From NCBI GenBank assembly GCA_951804985.1, contig OX638132.1:92818696-92882695 (forward strand): 64,000 nt of DNA, given 5' to 3'. The notes beneath the pieces are model-generated. The model searched no databases, was not told the origin of the DNA, and saw nothing but the letters and a program-made list of their open reading frames with translations. A program made the position numbers and the translations under genes. This document shows positions 1 through 14,200 of this stretch, piece by piece; positions within the stretch are counted from its first letter, which is position 1, and each line of letters starts with the position of its first letter. The DNA is from Dryomyza anilis. Its lineage: Eukaryota; Arthropoda; Insecta; Diptera; Dryomyzidae.

Positions 1-1664
1 AGTAAATAATCTACTTTGAAATCAGTATAAAATGCGCCTACTTTTATCCTTCTACGACGCTCCGTTTAGAAGATATGAAGGATTTAAGAAATTTGTTTTT
101 CAAAAATCGATTTTTAAATTCCCAAAAATAGTGCAGACTTTTACCCCTCTACGACGCTCCGTTTAGAAGATATGGAGGATTTAAGAAATTTGTTTTTCAA
201 AAATCGATTTTTAAATTCCCAAAAATGGTGCAGACTTTTACCCCTCTACGACGCTCCGTTTAGAAGATATGGAGGATTTAAGAAAATCTTTATTCATCAG
301 CCGATTTCTCCAGGACCACTGAACCGAACTTAATGATTTTTTCAGTAAATAATCTACTTTGAAATCACTATAAAATGCGCCTACTTTTACCCCTCTACGA
401 CGCTCCGTTTAGAAGATATGAAAGATTTAAGAAAATTGTTTTTCAAAAATCGATTTTTAAATTCCCAAAAATAGTGCAGACTTTTACCCCTCTACGACGC
501 TCCGTTTAGAAGATATGGAGGATTTAAGAAAATCTTTATTCATCAGCCGATTTCTCCAGGACCACTGAACCGAACTTAATGATTTTTTCAGTAAATAATC
601 TACTTTGAAATCACTATAAAATGCGCCTACTTTTACCCCTCTACGACGCTCCGTTTAGAAGATATGAAAGATTTAAGAAATTTGTTTTTCAAAAATCAAT
701 TTTTAAATTCCCAAAAATAGTGCAGACTTTTACCCCTCTACGACGCTCCGTTTAGAAGATATGAAGGATTAAAGAAAATCTTTACTCATCAAGCGATTTC
801 TCCAGGACCACTAAAACGGACTTAATGATTTTTTCAGTAAATAATCTACTTTGAAATCACTATAAAATGCGCCTACCCCTCTACGACGCTCCGTTTAGAA
901 GATATGAAGGATTTAAGAAATTTGTTTTTCAAAAATCGATTTTTAAATTCCCAAAAATAGTGCATTCTTTTACCCCTCTACGACGCTCCGTTTAGAAGAT
1001 ATGGAGGATTTAAGAAATTTGTTTTTCAAAAATCGATTTTTAAATTCCCAAAAATAGTGCAGACTTTTACCCCTCTACGACGCTCCGTTTAGAAGATATG
1101 GAGGATTTAAGAAAATCTTTATTCATCAGCCGATTTCTCCAGGACCACTGAACCGAACTTAATGATTTTTTCAGTAAATATTCTACTTTGAAATCACTAT
1201 AAAATGCGCCTACTTTTACCCCTCTACGACGCTCCGTTTAGAAGATATGAAAAATTTAAGAAAATTGTTTTTCAAAAATCGATTTATAAATTCCCAAAAA
1301 TAGTGCAGACTTTTACCCCTCTACGACGCTCCGTTTAGAAGATATGGAGGATTTAAGAAAATCTTTATTCATCAGCCGATTTCTCCAGGACCACTGAACC
1401 GAACTTAATGATTTTTTCAGTAAATAATCTACTTTGAAATCACTATAAAATGCGCCTACTTTTACCCCTCTACGACGCTCCGTTTAGAAGATATGAAAGA
1501 TTTAAGAAATTTGTTTTTCAAAAATCAATTTTTAAATTCCCAAAAATAGTGCAGACTTTTACCCCTCTACGACGCTCCGTTTAGAAGATATGAAGGATTA
1601 AAGAAAATCTTTACTCATCAAGCGATTTCTCCAGGACCACTAAAACGGACTTAATGATTTTTTC
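1..1664. repeat. Higher-order repeat: two adjacent three-unit blocks (835 and 829 bp)
   Basis: Units of 343, 246 and 246 bp (1-835) are followed by units of 337, 246 and 246 bp (836-1664). Both blocks carry the same private variants in the same order; for example CTAAAACGGA occurs at 811 and again at 1640, 829 bp later. The 6-bp loss near 876 distinguishes the second block. This indicates duplication of a three-unit block after variants had accumulated. Confidence 0.85.
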
Positions 1665-2734
1665 AGTAAATAATCTACTTTGAAATCACTATAAAATTCG
1701 CCTACTTTTACCCCTCTACGACGCTCCGTTTAGAAGATATGAAAGATTTAAGAATTTTGTTTTTCAAAAATCGATTTTTAAATTCCCAAAAATAGTGCAG
1801 ACTTTTACCCCTCTACGACGCTCCGTTTAGAAGATATGGAGGATTTAAGAAAATCTTTACTCATCAGCCGATTTCTCCAGGACCACTAAATCGAATTTAA
1901 TGATTTTTTCAGTAAATAATCTACTTTGAAATCACTATAAAATGCGCCTACTTTTACCCCTCTACGACGCTCCGTTTAGAAGATATGAAAGATTTAAGAA
2001 ATTTGTTTTTTAAAAATCGATATTTAAATTCCCAAAAATAGTGCAGACTTTTACCCCTCTACGACGCTCCGTTTAGAAGCTATGAAGGATTAAAGAAAAT
2101 CTTTACTCATCAAGCGATTTCTCCAGGACCACTAAATCGAATTTAATGATTTTTTCAGTAAATAATCTACTTTGAAATCCCTATAAAATGCGCCTACTTT
2201 TACCCCTCTACGACGCTCCGTTTAGAAGATATGAAGGATTAAAGAAAATCTTTACTCATCAAGCGATTTCTCCAGGACCACTAAATCGAATTTAATGATT
2301 TTTTCAGTAAATAATCTACTTTGAAATCACTATAAAATTCGCCTACTTTTACCCCTCTACGACGCTCCGTTTAGAAGATATGAAAGATTTAAGAAATTTG
2401 TTTTTCAAAAATCGATTTTTAAATTCCCAAAAATAGTGCAGACTTTTACCCCTCTACGACGCTCCGTTTAGAAGATATGAAGGATTTAAGAAAATCTTTA
2501 CTCATCAAGCGATTTCTCAAGGTCCACTAAATCGAATTTAATGATTTTTTTAGTAAATAATCTACTTTGAAATCACAAAAAAATGCGCCTATTTTTACCC
2601 CTCTACGACGCTCCGTTTAGAAGATATGAAAGATTTAAGAAATTTGTTTTTCAAAAATCGATTTTTAAATTCCCAAAAATAGTGCAGACTTTTACCCCTC
2701 TACGACGCTCCGTTTAGAAGATATGAAGGATTAA

Positions 2735-5700
2735 AGAAAATCTTTACTCATCAGCCGATTTCTCCAGGACCACTGAACATAATTTAATGATTTTTTCAGT
2801 AAATAATCTACTTTGAAATCACTATAAAATGCGCCTACTTTTACCCCTCTACGACGCTCCGTTTAGAAGATATGAAAGATTTAAGAAATTTGTTTTTCAA
2901 AAATCGATTTTTAAATTCCCAAAAATAGTGCAGACTTTTACCCCTCTACGACGCTCCGTTTAGAAGATATGAAGGATTTTAGAAAATCTTTACTCATCAA
3001 GCGATTTCTCCAGGACCACTAAATCGAATTTAATGATTTTATCAGTAAATAATCTACTTTGAAATCACTATAAAATGCGCCTACTTTTACCCCTCTACGA
3101 CGCTCCGTTTAGAAGATATGAAAGATTTAAGAAATTTGTTTTTTAAAAATCGATTTTTAAATTCCCAAAAATAGTGCAGACTTTTACCCCTCTACGACGC
3201 TCCGTTTAGAAGCTATGACGGATTAAAGAAAATCTTTACTCATCAAGCGATTTCTCCAGGACCACTAAATCGAATTTAATGATTTTTTTAGTAAATACTT
3301 TGAAATCACTATAAAATGCGCCTACTTTTACCCCTCTACGACGCTCCGTTTAGAAGCTATGAAGGATTAAAGAAAATCTTTACTCATCAAGCGATTTCTC
3401 CAGGACCAGGACTAAATCGAATTTAATGATTTTTTGAAATCACTATAAAATGCGCCTACTTTTACCCCTCTACGACGCTCCGTTTAGAAGATATGAAAGA
3501 TTTAAGAAATTTGTTTTTCAAAAATCGATTTTTAAATTCCCAAAAATAGTGCAGACTTTTACCCTTCTACGACGCTCCGTTTAGAAGATATGAAGGATTA
3601 AAGAAAATCTTTACTCATCAAGCGATTTCTCCAGGACCACTAAATCGAATTTAATGATTTTTTCAGTAAATAATCTACTTTGAAATCACTATAAAATGCG
3701 CCTACTTTTACCCCTCTACGACGCTCCGTTTAGAAGATATGAAAGATTTAAGAAATTTGTTTTTTAAAAATCGATTTTTAAATTCCCAAAAATAGTGCAG
3801 ACTTTTACCCCTCTACGACGCTCCGTTTAGAAGATATGAAGGATTAAAGAAAATCTTTACTAATCAAGCGATTTCTCCAGGACCACTAAATCGAATTTAA
3901 TGATTTTTTCAGTAAATAATCTACTTTGAAATCACTATAAAATGCGCCTACTTTTACCCCTCTACGACGCTCCGTTTAGAAGCTATGAAGGATTAAAGAA
4001 AATCTTTACTCATCAAGCGATTTCTCCAGGACCAGGACTAAATCGAATTTAATGATTTTTTGAAATCACTATAAAATGCGCCTACTTTTACCCCTCTACG
4101 ACGCTCCGTTTAGAAGATATGAAGGATTTAAGAAATTTGTTTTACAAAAATCGATTTTTAAATTCCCAAAAATAGTGCAGACTTTTTAGAAGATATGAAG
4201 GATTAAAGAAAATCTTAATCATCAAGCGATTTCTCCAGGACCACTAAATCGAATTTAATGATTTTTTCAGTAAATAATCTACTTTGAAATCACTATAAAA
4301 TGCGCCTACTTTTACCACTCTACGACGCTCCGTTTAGAAGATATGAAAGATTTAAGAAATTTGTTTTTTAAAAATCGATTTTTAAATTCCCAAAAATAGT
4401 GCAGACTTTTACCCCTCTACGACGCTCCGTTTAGAAGCTATGAAGGATTAAAGAAAATCTTTACTCATCAAGCGATTTCTCCAGGACCACTAAATCGAAT
4501 TTAATGATTTTTTCAGTAAATACTTTGAAATCACTATAAAATGCGCCTACTTTTACCCCTCTACGACGCTCCGTTTAGAAGATATGAAAGATTTAAGAAA
4601 TTTGTTTTTCAAAAATCGATTTTTAAATTCCCAAAAATAGTGCAGACTTTTACCCCTCTACGACGCTCCGTTTAGAAGCTATGAAGGATTAAAGAAAATC
4701 TTTACTCATCAAGCGATTACTCCAGGACCAGGACTAAATCGAATTTAATGATTTTTTGAAATCACTATAAAATGCGCCTACTTTTACCCCTCTACGACGC
4801 TCCGTTTAGAAGATATGAAAGATTTAAGAAATTTGTTTTTCAAAAATCGATTTTTAAATTCCCAAAAATAGTGCAGACTTTTACCCCTCTACGACGCTCC
4901 GTTTAGAAGATATGAAGGATTTAAGAAAATCTTTACTCATCAAGCGATTTCTCCAGGACCAGGACTAAATCGAATTTAATGATTTTTTTTAGTAAATAAT
5001 CTACTTTGAAATCACTATAAAATGCGCCTACTTTTACCACTCTACGACGCTCCGTTTAGAAGATATGAAAGATTTAAGAAATTTGTTTTTCAAAAATCGA
5101 TTTTTAAATTCCCAAAAATAGTGCAGACTTTTACCCCTCTACGACGCTCCGTTTAGAAGCTATGAAGGATTAAAGAAAATCTTTACTCATCAAGCGATTA
5201 CTCCAGGACCAGGACTAAATCGAATTTAATGATTTTTTGAAATCACTATAAAATGCGCCTACTTTTACCCCTCTACGACGCTCCGTTTAGAAGATATGAA
5301 AGATTTCAGAAATTTGTTTTTCAAAAATCGATTTTTAAATTCCCAAAAATAGTGCAGACTTTTACCCCTCTACGACGCTCCGTTTAGAAGATATGAAGGA
5401 TTTTAGAAAATCTTTACTCATCAAGCGATTTCTCCAGGACCACTAAATCGAATTTAATGATTTTATCAGTAAATAATCTACTTTGAAATCACTATAAAAT
5501 GCGCCTACTTTTACCCCTCTACGACGCTCCGTTTAGAAGATATGAAGGATTTAAGAAATTTGTTTTTTAAAAATCGATTTTTAAATTCTCAAAAATAGTG
5601 CAGACTTTTACCCCTCTACGACGCTCCGTTTAGAAGATATGAAGGATTAAAGAAAATCTTTACTCATCAAGCGATTTCTCCAGGACCACTAAATCGAATT

Positions 5701-8700
5701 TAATGATTTTTTCAGTAAATAATCTACTTTGAAATCACTATAAAATGCGCCTACTTTTACCCCTCTACGACGCTCCGTTTAGAAGATATGAAAGATTTAA
5801 GAAATCTGTTTTTCAAAAATCGATTTTTAAATTCCCAAAAATAGTGCAGACTTTTACCCCTCTACGACGCTCCGTTTAGATGATATGAAGGATTAAAGAA
5901 AATCTTTACTCATCAAGCGATTTCTCCAGGACCACTAAATCGAATTTAATGATTTTAGCAGTAAATAATCTACTTTGAAATCCCTATAAAATGCGCCTAC
6001 TTTTACCCCTCTACGACGCTCCGTTTAGAAGATATGAAAGATTTAAGAAATTTGTTTTTCAAAAATCGATTTTTAAATTCCCAAAAATAGTGCAGACTTT
6101 TACCCTTCTACGACGCTCCGTTTAGAAGATATGAAGGATTAAAGAAAATCTTTACTCATCAAGCGATTTCTCCAGGACCACTAAATCGAATTTAATGATT
6201 TTAGCAGTAAATAATCTACTTTGAAATCACTATAAAATGCGCCTACTTTTACCCCTCTACGACGCTCCGTTTAGAAGATATGAAAGATTTAAGAAATTTG
6301 TTTTTCAAAAATCGATTTTTAAATTCCCAAAAATAGTGCAGACTTTTACCCCTCTACGACGCTCCGTTTAGAAGATATGAAGGATTTAAGAAAATCTTTA
6401 CTCATCAAGCGATTTCTCCAGGACCAGGACTAAATCGAATTTAATGATTTTTTTTAGTAAATAATCTACTTTGAAATCACTATAAAATGCGCCTACTTTT
6501 ACCACTCTACGACGCTCCGTTTAGAAGATATGAAAGATTTAAGAAATTTGTTTTTCAAAAATCGATTTTTAAATTCCCAAAAATAGTGCAGACTTTTACC
6601 CCTCTACGACGCTCCGTTTAGAAGCTATGAAGGATTAAAGAAAATCTTTACTCATCAAGCGATTACTCCAGGACCAGGACTAAATCGAATTTAATGATTT
6701 TTTGAAATCACTATAAAATGCGCCTACTTTTACCCCTCTACGACGCTCCGTTTAGAAGATATGAAAGATTTCAGAAATTTGTTTTTCAAAAATCGATTTT
6801 TAAATTCCCAAAAATAGTGCAGACTTTTACCCCTCTACGACGCTCCGTTTAGAAGATATGAAGGATTTTAGAAAATCTTTACTCATCAAGCGATTTCTCC
6901 AGGACCACTAAATCGAATTTAATGATTTTATCAGTAAATAATCTACTTTGAAATCACTATAAAATGCGCCTACTTTTACCCCTCTACGACGCTCCGTTTA
7001 GAAGATATGAAGGATTTAAGAAATTTGTTTTTTAAAAATCGATTTTTAAATTCTCAAAAATAGTGCAGACTTTTACCCCTCTACGACGCTCCGTTTAGAA
7101 GATATGAAGGATTAAAGAAAATCTTTACTCATCAAGCGATTTCTCCAGGACCACTAAATCGAATTTAATGATTTTTTCAGTAAATAATCTACTTTGAAAT
7201 CACTATAAAATGCGCCTACTTTTACCCCTCTACGACGCTCCGTTTAGAAGATATGAAAGATTTAAGAAATCTGTTTTTCAAAAATCGATTTTTAAATTCC
7301 CAAAAATAGTGCAGACTTTTACCCCTCTACGACGCTCCGTTTAGATGATATGAAGGATTAAAGAAAATCTTTACTCATCAAGCGATTTCTCCAGGACCAC
7401 TAAATCGAATTTAATGATTTTAGCAGTAAATAATCTACTTTGAAATCCCTATAAAATGCGCCTACTTTTACCCCTCTACGACGCTCCGTTTAGAAGATAT
7501 GAAAGATTTAAGAAATTTGTTTTTCAAAAATCGATTTTTAAATTCCCAAAAATAGTGCAGACTTTTACCCTTCTACGACGCTCCGTTTAGAAGATATGAA
7601 GGATTAAAGAAAATCTTTACTCATCAAGCGATTTCTCCAGGACCACTAAATCGAATTTAATGATTTTAGCAGTAAATAATCTACTTTGAAATCACTATAA
7701 AATGCGCCTACTTTTACCCCTCTACGACGCTCCGTTTAGAAGATATGAAAGATTTAAGAAATTTGTTTTTCAAAAATCGATTTTTAAATTCCCAAAAATA
7801 GTGCAGACTTTTACCCCTCTACGACGCTCCGTTTAGAAGATATGAAGGATTTAAGAAAATCTTTACTCATCAGCCGATTTCTCCAGGACCACTGAACATA
7901 ATTTAATGATTTTTTCAGTAAATAATCTACTTTGAAATCACTATAAAATGCGCCTACTTTTACCCCTCTACGACGCTCCGTTTAGAAGATATGAAAGATT
8001 TAAGAAATTTGTTTTTCAAAAATCGATTTTTAAATTCCCAAAAATAGTGCAGACTTTTACCCCTCTACGACGCTCCGTTTAGAAGATATGAAGGATTTTA
8101 GAAAATCTTTACTCATCAAGCGATTTCTCCAGGACCACTAAATCGAATTTAATGATTTTATCAGTAAATAATCTACTTTGAAATCACTATAAAATGCGCC
8201 TACTTTTACCCCTCTACGACGCTCCGTTTAGAAGATATGAAAGATTTAAGAAATTTGTTTTTTAAAAATCGATTTTTAAATTCCCAAAAATAGTGCAGAC
8301 TTTTACCCCTCTACGACGCTCCGTTTAGAAGCTATGACGGATTAAAGAAAATCTTTACTCATCAAGCGATTTCTCCAGGACCACTAAATCGAATTTAATG
8401 ATTTTTTTAGTAAATACTTTGAAATCACTATAAAATGCGCCTACTTTTACCCCTCTACGACGCTCCGTTTAGAAGCTATGAAGGATTAAAGAAAATCTTT
8501 ACTCATCAAGCGATTTCTCCAGGACCAGGACTAAATCGAATTTAATGATTTTTTGAAATCACTATAAAATGCGCCTACTTTTACCCCTCTACGACGCTCC
8601 GTTTAGAAGATATGAAAGATTTAAGAAATTTGTTTTTCAAAAATCGATTTTTAAATTCCCAAAAATAGTGCAGACTTTTACCCTTCTACGACGCTCCGTT

Positions 8701-9099
8701 TAGAAGATATGAAGGATTAAAGAAAATCTTTACTCATCAAGCGATTTCTCCAGGACCACTAAATCGAATTTAATGATTTTTTCAGTAAATAATCTACTTT
8801 GAAATCACTATAAAATGCGCCTACTTTTACCCCTCTACGACGCTCCGTTTAGAAGATATGAAAGATTTAAGAAATTTGTTTTTTAAAAATCGATTTTTAA
8901 ATTCCCAAAAATAGTGCAGACTTTTACCCCTCTACGACGCTCCGTTTAGAAGATATGAAGGATTAAAGAAAATCTTTACTAATCAAGCGATTTCTCCAGG
9001 ACCACTAAATCGAATTTAATGATTTTTTCAGTAAATAATCTACTTTGAAATCACTATAAAATGCGCCTACTTTTACCCCTCTACGACGCTCCGTTTAGA
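2735..9099. repeat. Pair of about 1.25-kb satellite blocks 5119 bp apart
   Basis: Blocks at about 2735-3980 and 7854-9099 share rare variants at a constant offset of 5119 bp: CAGCCGATT (2752, 7871), GCTATGACGG (3212, 8331) and TAATCAAGCG (3861, 8980). The match stops where the left copy has AAGCTATGAAGG and the right copy has AAGATATGAAAG. The span given covers both copies and the unrelated-phase units between them. Confidence 0.8.
4755..7870. repeat. Internal satellite duplication with 1465-bp offset
   Basis: Sequence from about 4755 to 6405 matches about 6220 to 7870 at a constant 1465-bp shift. Shared private variants include GATTTTTTTTAG (4981 and 6446), AGATTTCAGA (5301 and 6766) and the TGATATGAAGG form of the core (5881 and 7346). 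Similarity to the shifted copy ends when AAGCGATTT becomes CAGCCGATT near 7871. The two copies overlap in satellite phase, as expected from unequal exchange. Confidence 0.85.
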
Positions 9100-9699
9100 A
9101 GATATGAAAGATTTAAGAAATCTGTTTTTCAAAAATCGATTTTTAAATTCCCAAAAATAGTGCAGACTTTTACCCCTCTACGACGCTCCGTTTAGATGAT
9201 ATGAAGGATTAAAGAAAATCTTTACTCATCAAGCGATTTCTCCAGGACCACTAAATCGAATTTAATGATTTTAGCAGTAAATAATCTACTTTTAAATCCC
9301 TATAAAATGCGCCTACTTTTACCCCTCTACGACGCTCCGTTTAAGAAATTTGTTTTTCAAAAATCGATTTTTAAATTCCCAAAAATAGTGCAGACTTTTA
9401 CCCCTCTACGACGCTCCGTTTAGAAGATATGAAGGATTAAAGAAAATCTTTACTCATCAAGCGATTTCTCCAGGACCACTAAATCGAATTTAATGATTTT
9501 TTCAGTAAATAATCTACTTTGAAATCACTATAAAATGCGCCTACTTTTACCCCTCTACGACGCTACGTTTAGAAGATATGAAAGATTTAAGAAATCTGTT
9601 TTTCAAAAATCGATTTTTAAATTCCCAAAAATAGTGCAGACTTTTACCCCTCTACGACGCTCCGTTTAGAAGATATGAAGGATTTAAGAAAATCTTTAC

Positions 9700-11230
9700 T
9701 CATCAGCCGATTTCTCCAGGACCACTGAACATAATTTAATGATTTTTTCAGTAAATAATCTACTTTGAAATCACTATAAAATGCGCCTACTTTTACCCCT
9801 CTACGACGCTCCGTTTAGAAGATATGAAAGATTTAAGAAATTTGTTTTTCAAAAATCGATTTTTAAATTCCCAAAAATAGTGCAGACTTTTACCCCTCTA
9901 CGACGCTCCGTTTAGAAGATATGAAGGATTTTAGAAAATCTTTACTCATCAAGCGATTTCTCCAGGACCACTAAATCGAATTTAATGATTTTATCAGTAA
10001 ATAATCTACTTTGAAATCACTATAAAATGCGCCTACTTTTACCCCTCTACGACGCTCCGTTTAGAAGATATGAAAGATTTAAGAAATTTGTTTTTCAAAA
10101 ATCGATTTTTAAATTCCCAAAAATAGTGCAGACTTTTACCCCTCTACGACGCTCCGTTTAGAAGATATGAAGGATTTTAGAAAATCTTTACTCATCAAGC
10201 GATTTCTCCAGGACCACTAAATCGAATTTAATGATTTTATCAGTAAATAATCTACTTTGAAATCACTATAAAATGCGCCTACTTTTACCCCTCTACGACG
10301 CTCCGTTTAGAAGATATGAAAGATTTAAGAAATTTGTTTTTCAAAAATCGATTTTTAAATTCCCAAAAATAGTGCAGACTTTTACCCCTCTACGACGCTC
10401 CGTTTAGAAGATATGAAGGATTTTAGAAAATCTTTACTCATCAAGCGATTTCTCCAGGACCACTAAATCGAATTTAATGATTTTATCAGTAAATAATCTA
10501 CTTTGAAATCACTATAAAATGCGCCTACTTTTACCCCTCTACGACGCTCCGTTTAGAAGATATGAAAGATTTAAGAAATTTGTTTTTCAAAAATCGATTT
10601 TTAAATTCCCAAAAATAGTGCAGACTTTTACCCCTCTACGACGCTCCGTTTAGAAGATATGAAGGATTTTAGAAAATCTTTACTCATCAAGCGATTTCTC
10701 CAGGACCACTAAATCGAATTTAATGATTTTATCAGTAAATAATCTACTTTGAAATCACTATAAAATGCGCCTACTTTTACCCCTCTACGACGCTCCGTTT
10801 AGAAGATATGAAAGATTTAAGAAATTTGTTTTTCAAAAATCGATTTTTAAATTCCCAAAAATAGTGCAGACTTTTACCCCTCTACGACGCTCCGTTTAGA
10901 AGATATGAAGGATTTTAGAAAATCTTTACTCATCAAGCGATTTCTCCAGGACCACTAAATCGAATTTAATGATTTTAGCAGTAAATAATCTACTTTGAAA
11001 TCCCTATAAAATGCGCCTACTTTTACCCCTCTACGACGCTCCGTTTAGAAGATATGAAAGATTTAAGAAATTTGTTTTTCAAAAATCGATTTTTAAATTC
11101 CCAAAAATAGTGCAGACTTTTACCCCTCTACGACGCTCCGTTTAGAAGATATGAAGGATTTTAGAAAATCTTTACTCATCAAGCGATTTCTCCAGGACCA
11201 CTAAATCGAATTTAATGATTTTATCAGTAA
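9700..11230. repeat. Most homogeneous 246-bp satellite block
   Basis: The variant GAAGGATTTTAG recurs at exactly 246-bp intervals at 9923, 10169, 10415, 10661, 10907 and 11153, with nearly identical sequence between. This is the most uniform stretch of the array and is best read as recently amplified. A related single copy appears near 12140. Confidence 0.8.
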
Positions 11231-14200
11231 ATAATCTACTTTGAAATCACTATAAAATGCGCCTACTTTTACCCCTCTACGACGCTCCGTTTAGAAGATA
11301 TGAAAGATTTAAGAAATTTGTTTTTCAAAAATCGATTTTTAAATTCCCAAAAATAGTGCAGACTTTTACCCCTCTACGACGCTCCGTTTAGAAGATATGA
11401 AGGATTAAAGAAAATCTTTACTCATCAAGCGATTTCTCCAGGACCACTAAATCGAATTTAATGATTTTTTCAGTAAATAATCTACTTTGAAATCACTATA
11501 AAATGCGCCTACTTTTACCCCTCTACGATGCTCCGTTTAGAAGATATGAAAGATTTAAGAAATTTGTTTTTCAAAAATCGATTTTTAAATTCCCAAAAAT
11601 AGTGCAGACTTTTACCCCTCTACGACGCTCCGTTTAGAAGCTATGAAGGATTAAAGAAAATCTTTACTCATCAAGCGATTTCTCCAGGACCACTAAATCG
11701 AATTTAATGATTTTAGCAGTAAATAATCTACTTTGAAATCACTATAAAATGCGCCTACTTTTACCCCTCTACGACGCTCCGTTTAGAAGATATGAAAGAT
11801 TTAAGAAATTTGTTTTTCAAAAATCGATTTTTAAATTCCCAAAAATAGTGCAGACTTTTACCCCTCTACGACGCTCCGTTTAGAAGATATGAAGGATTTA
11901 AGAAAATCTTTACTCATCAGCCGATTTCTCCAGGACCACTGAACATAATTTAATGATTTTTTCAGTAAATAATCTACTTTGAAATCACTATAAAATGCGC
12001 CTACTTTTACCCCTCTACGACGCTCCGTTTAGAAGATATGAAAGATTTAAGAAATTTGTTTTTCAAAAATCGATTTTTAAATTCCCAAAAATAGTGCAGA
12101 CTTTTACCCCTCTACGACGCTCCGTTTAGAAGATATGAAGGATTTTAGAAAATCTTTACTCATCAAGCGATTTCTCCAGGACCACTAAATCGAATTTAAT
12201 GATTTTATCAGTAAATAATCTACTTTGAAATCACTATAAAATGCGCCTACTTTTACCCCTCTACGACGCTCCGTTTAGAAGATATGAAAGATTTAAGAAA
12301 TTTGTTTTTCAAAAATCGATTTTTAAATTCCCAAAAATAGTGCAGACTTTTACCCCTCTACGACGCTCCGTTTAGAAGATATGAAGGATTAAAGAAAATC
12401 TTTACTCATCAAGCGATTTCTCCAGGACCACTAAATCGAATTTAATGATTTTTTCAGTAAATAATCTACTTTGAAATCACTATAAAATGCGCCTACTTTT
12501 ACCCCTCTACGACGCTCCGTTTAGAAGATATGAAAGATTTAAGAAATTTGTTTTTTAAAAATCGATTTTTAAATTCCCAAAAATAGTGCAGACTTTTACC
12601 CCTCTACGACGCTCCGTTTAGAAGCTATGAAGGATTAAAGAAAATCTTTACTCATCAAGCGATTTCTCCAGGACCACTAAATCGAATTTAATGATTTTTT
12701 TAGTAAATACTTTGAAATCACTATAAAATGCGCCTACTTTTACCCCTCTACGACGCTCCGTTTAGAAGATATGAAAGATTTAAGAAATTTGTTTTTCAAA
12801 AATCGATTTTTAAATTCCCAAAAATAGTGCAGACTTTTACCCCTCTACGACGCTCCGTTTAGAAGATATGAAGGATTAAAGAAAATCTTTACTCATCAAG
12901 CGATTTCTCCAGGACCACTAAATCGAATTTAATGATTTTTTCAGTAAATAATCTACTTTGAAATCACTATAAAATGCGCCTACTTTTACCCCTCTACGAC
13001 GCTCCGTTTAGAAGATATGAAAGATTTAAGAAATTTGTTTTTTAAAAATCGATTTTTAAATTCCCAAAAATAGTGCAGACTTTTACCCCTCTACGACGCT
13101 CCGTTTAGAAGCTATGAAGGATTAAAGAAAATCTTTACTCATCAAGCGATTTCTCCAGGACCACTAAATCGAATTTAATGATTTTTTTAGTAAATACTTT
13201 GAAATCACTATAAAATGCGCCTACTTTTACCCCTCTACGACGCTCCGTTTAGAAGATATGAAAGATTTAAGAAATTTGTTTTTCAAAAATCGATTTTTAA
13301 ATTCCCAAAAATAGTGCAGACTTTTACCCCTCTACGACGCTCCGTTTAGAAGATATGAAGGATTAAAGAAAATCTTTACTCATCAAGCGATTTCTCCAGG
13401 ACCACTAAATCGAATTTAATGATTTTTTTAGTAAATACTTTGAAATCACTATAAAATGCGCCTACTTTTACCCCTCTACGACGCTCCGTTTAGAAGATAT
13501 GAAAGATTTAAGAAATTTGTTTTTCAAAAATCGATTTTTAAATTCCCAAAAATAGTGCAGACTTTTACCCCTCTACGACGCTCCGTTTAGAAGATATGAA
13601 GGATTAAAGAAAATCTTTACTCATCAAGCGATTTCTCCAGGACCACTAAATCGAATTTAATGATTTTAGCAGTAAATAATCTACTTTGAAATCCCTATAA
13701 AATGCGCCTACTTTTACCCCTCTACGACGCTCCGTTTAGAAGATATGAAAGATTTAAGAAATTTGTTTTTCAAAAATCAATTTTTAAATTCCCAAAAATA
13801 GTGCAGACTTTTACCCCTCTACGACGCTCCGTTTAGAAGATATGAAGGATTTAAGAAAATCTTTACTCATCAAGCGATTTCTCCAGGACCACTAAATCGA
13901 ATTTAATGATTTTAGCAGTAAATAATCTACTTTGAAATCCCTATAAAATGCGCCTACTTTTACCCCTCTACGACGCTCCATATGAAGGATTTAAGAAATT
14001 TGTTTTTCAAAAATCGATTTTTAATTTCCCAAAAATAGTGCAGACTTTTACCCCTCTACGACGCTCCGTTTAGAAGATATGAAGGATTTTAGAAAATCTT
14101 TACTCATCAAGCGATTTCTCCAGGACCACTGAACCTAATTTAATGATTTTTTCAGTAAATAATCTACTTTGAAATCACTATAAAATGCGCCTACTTTTAC

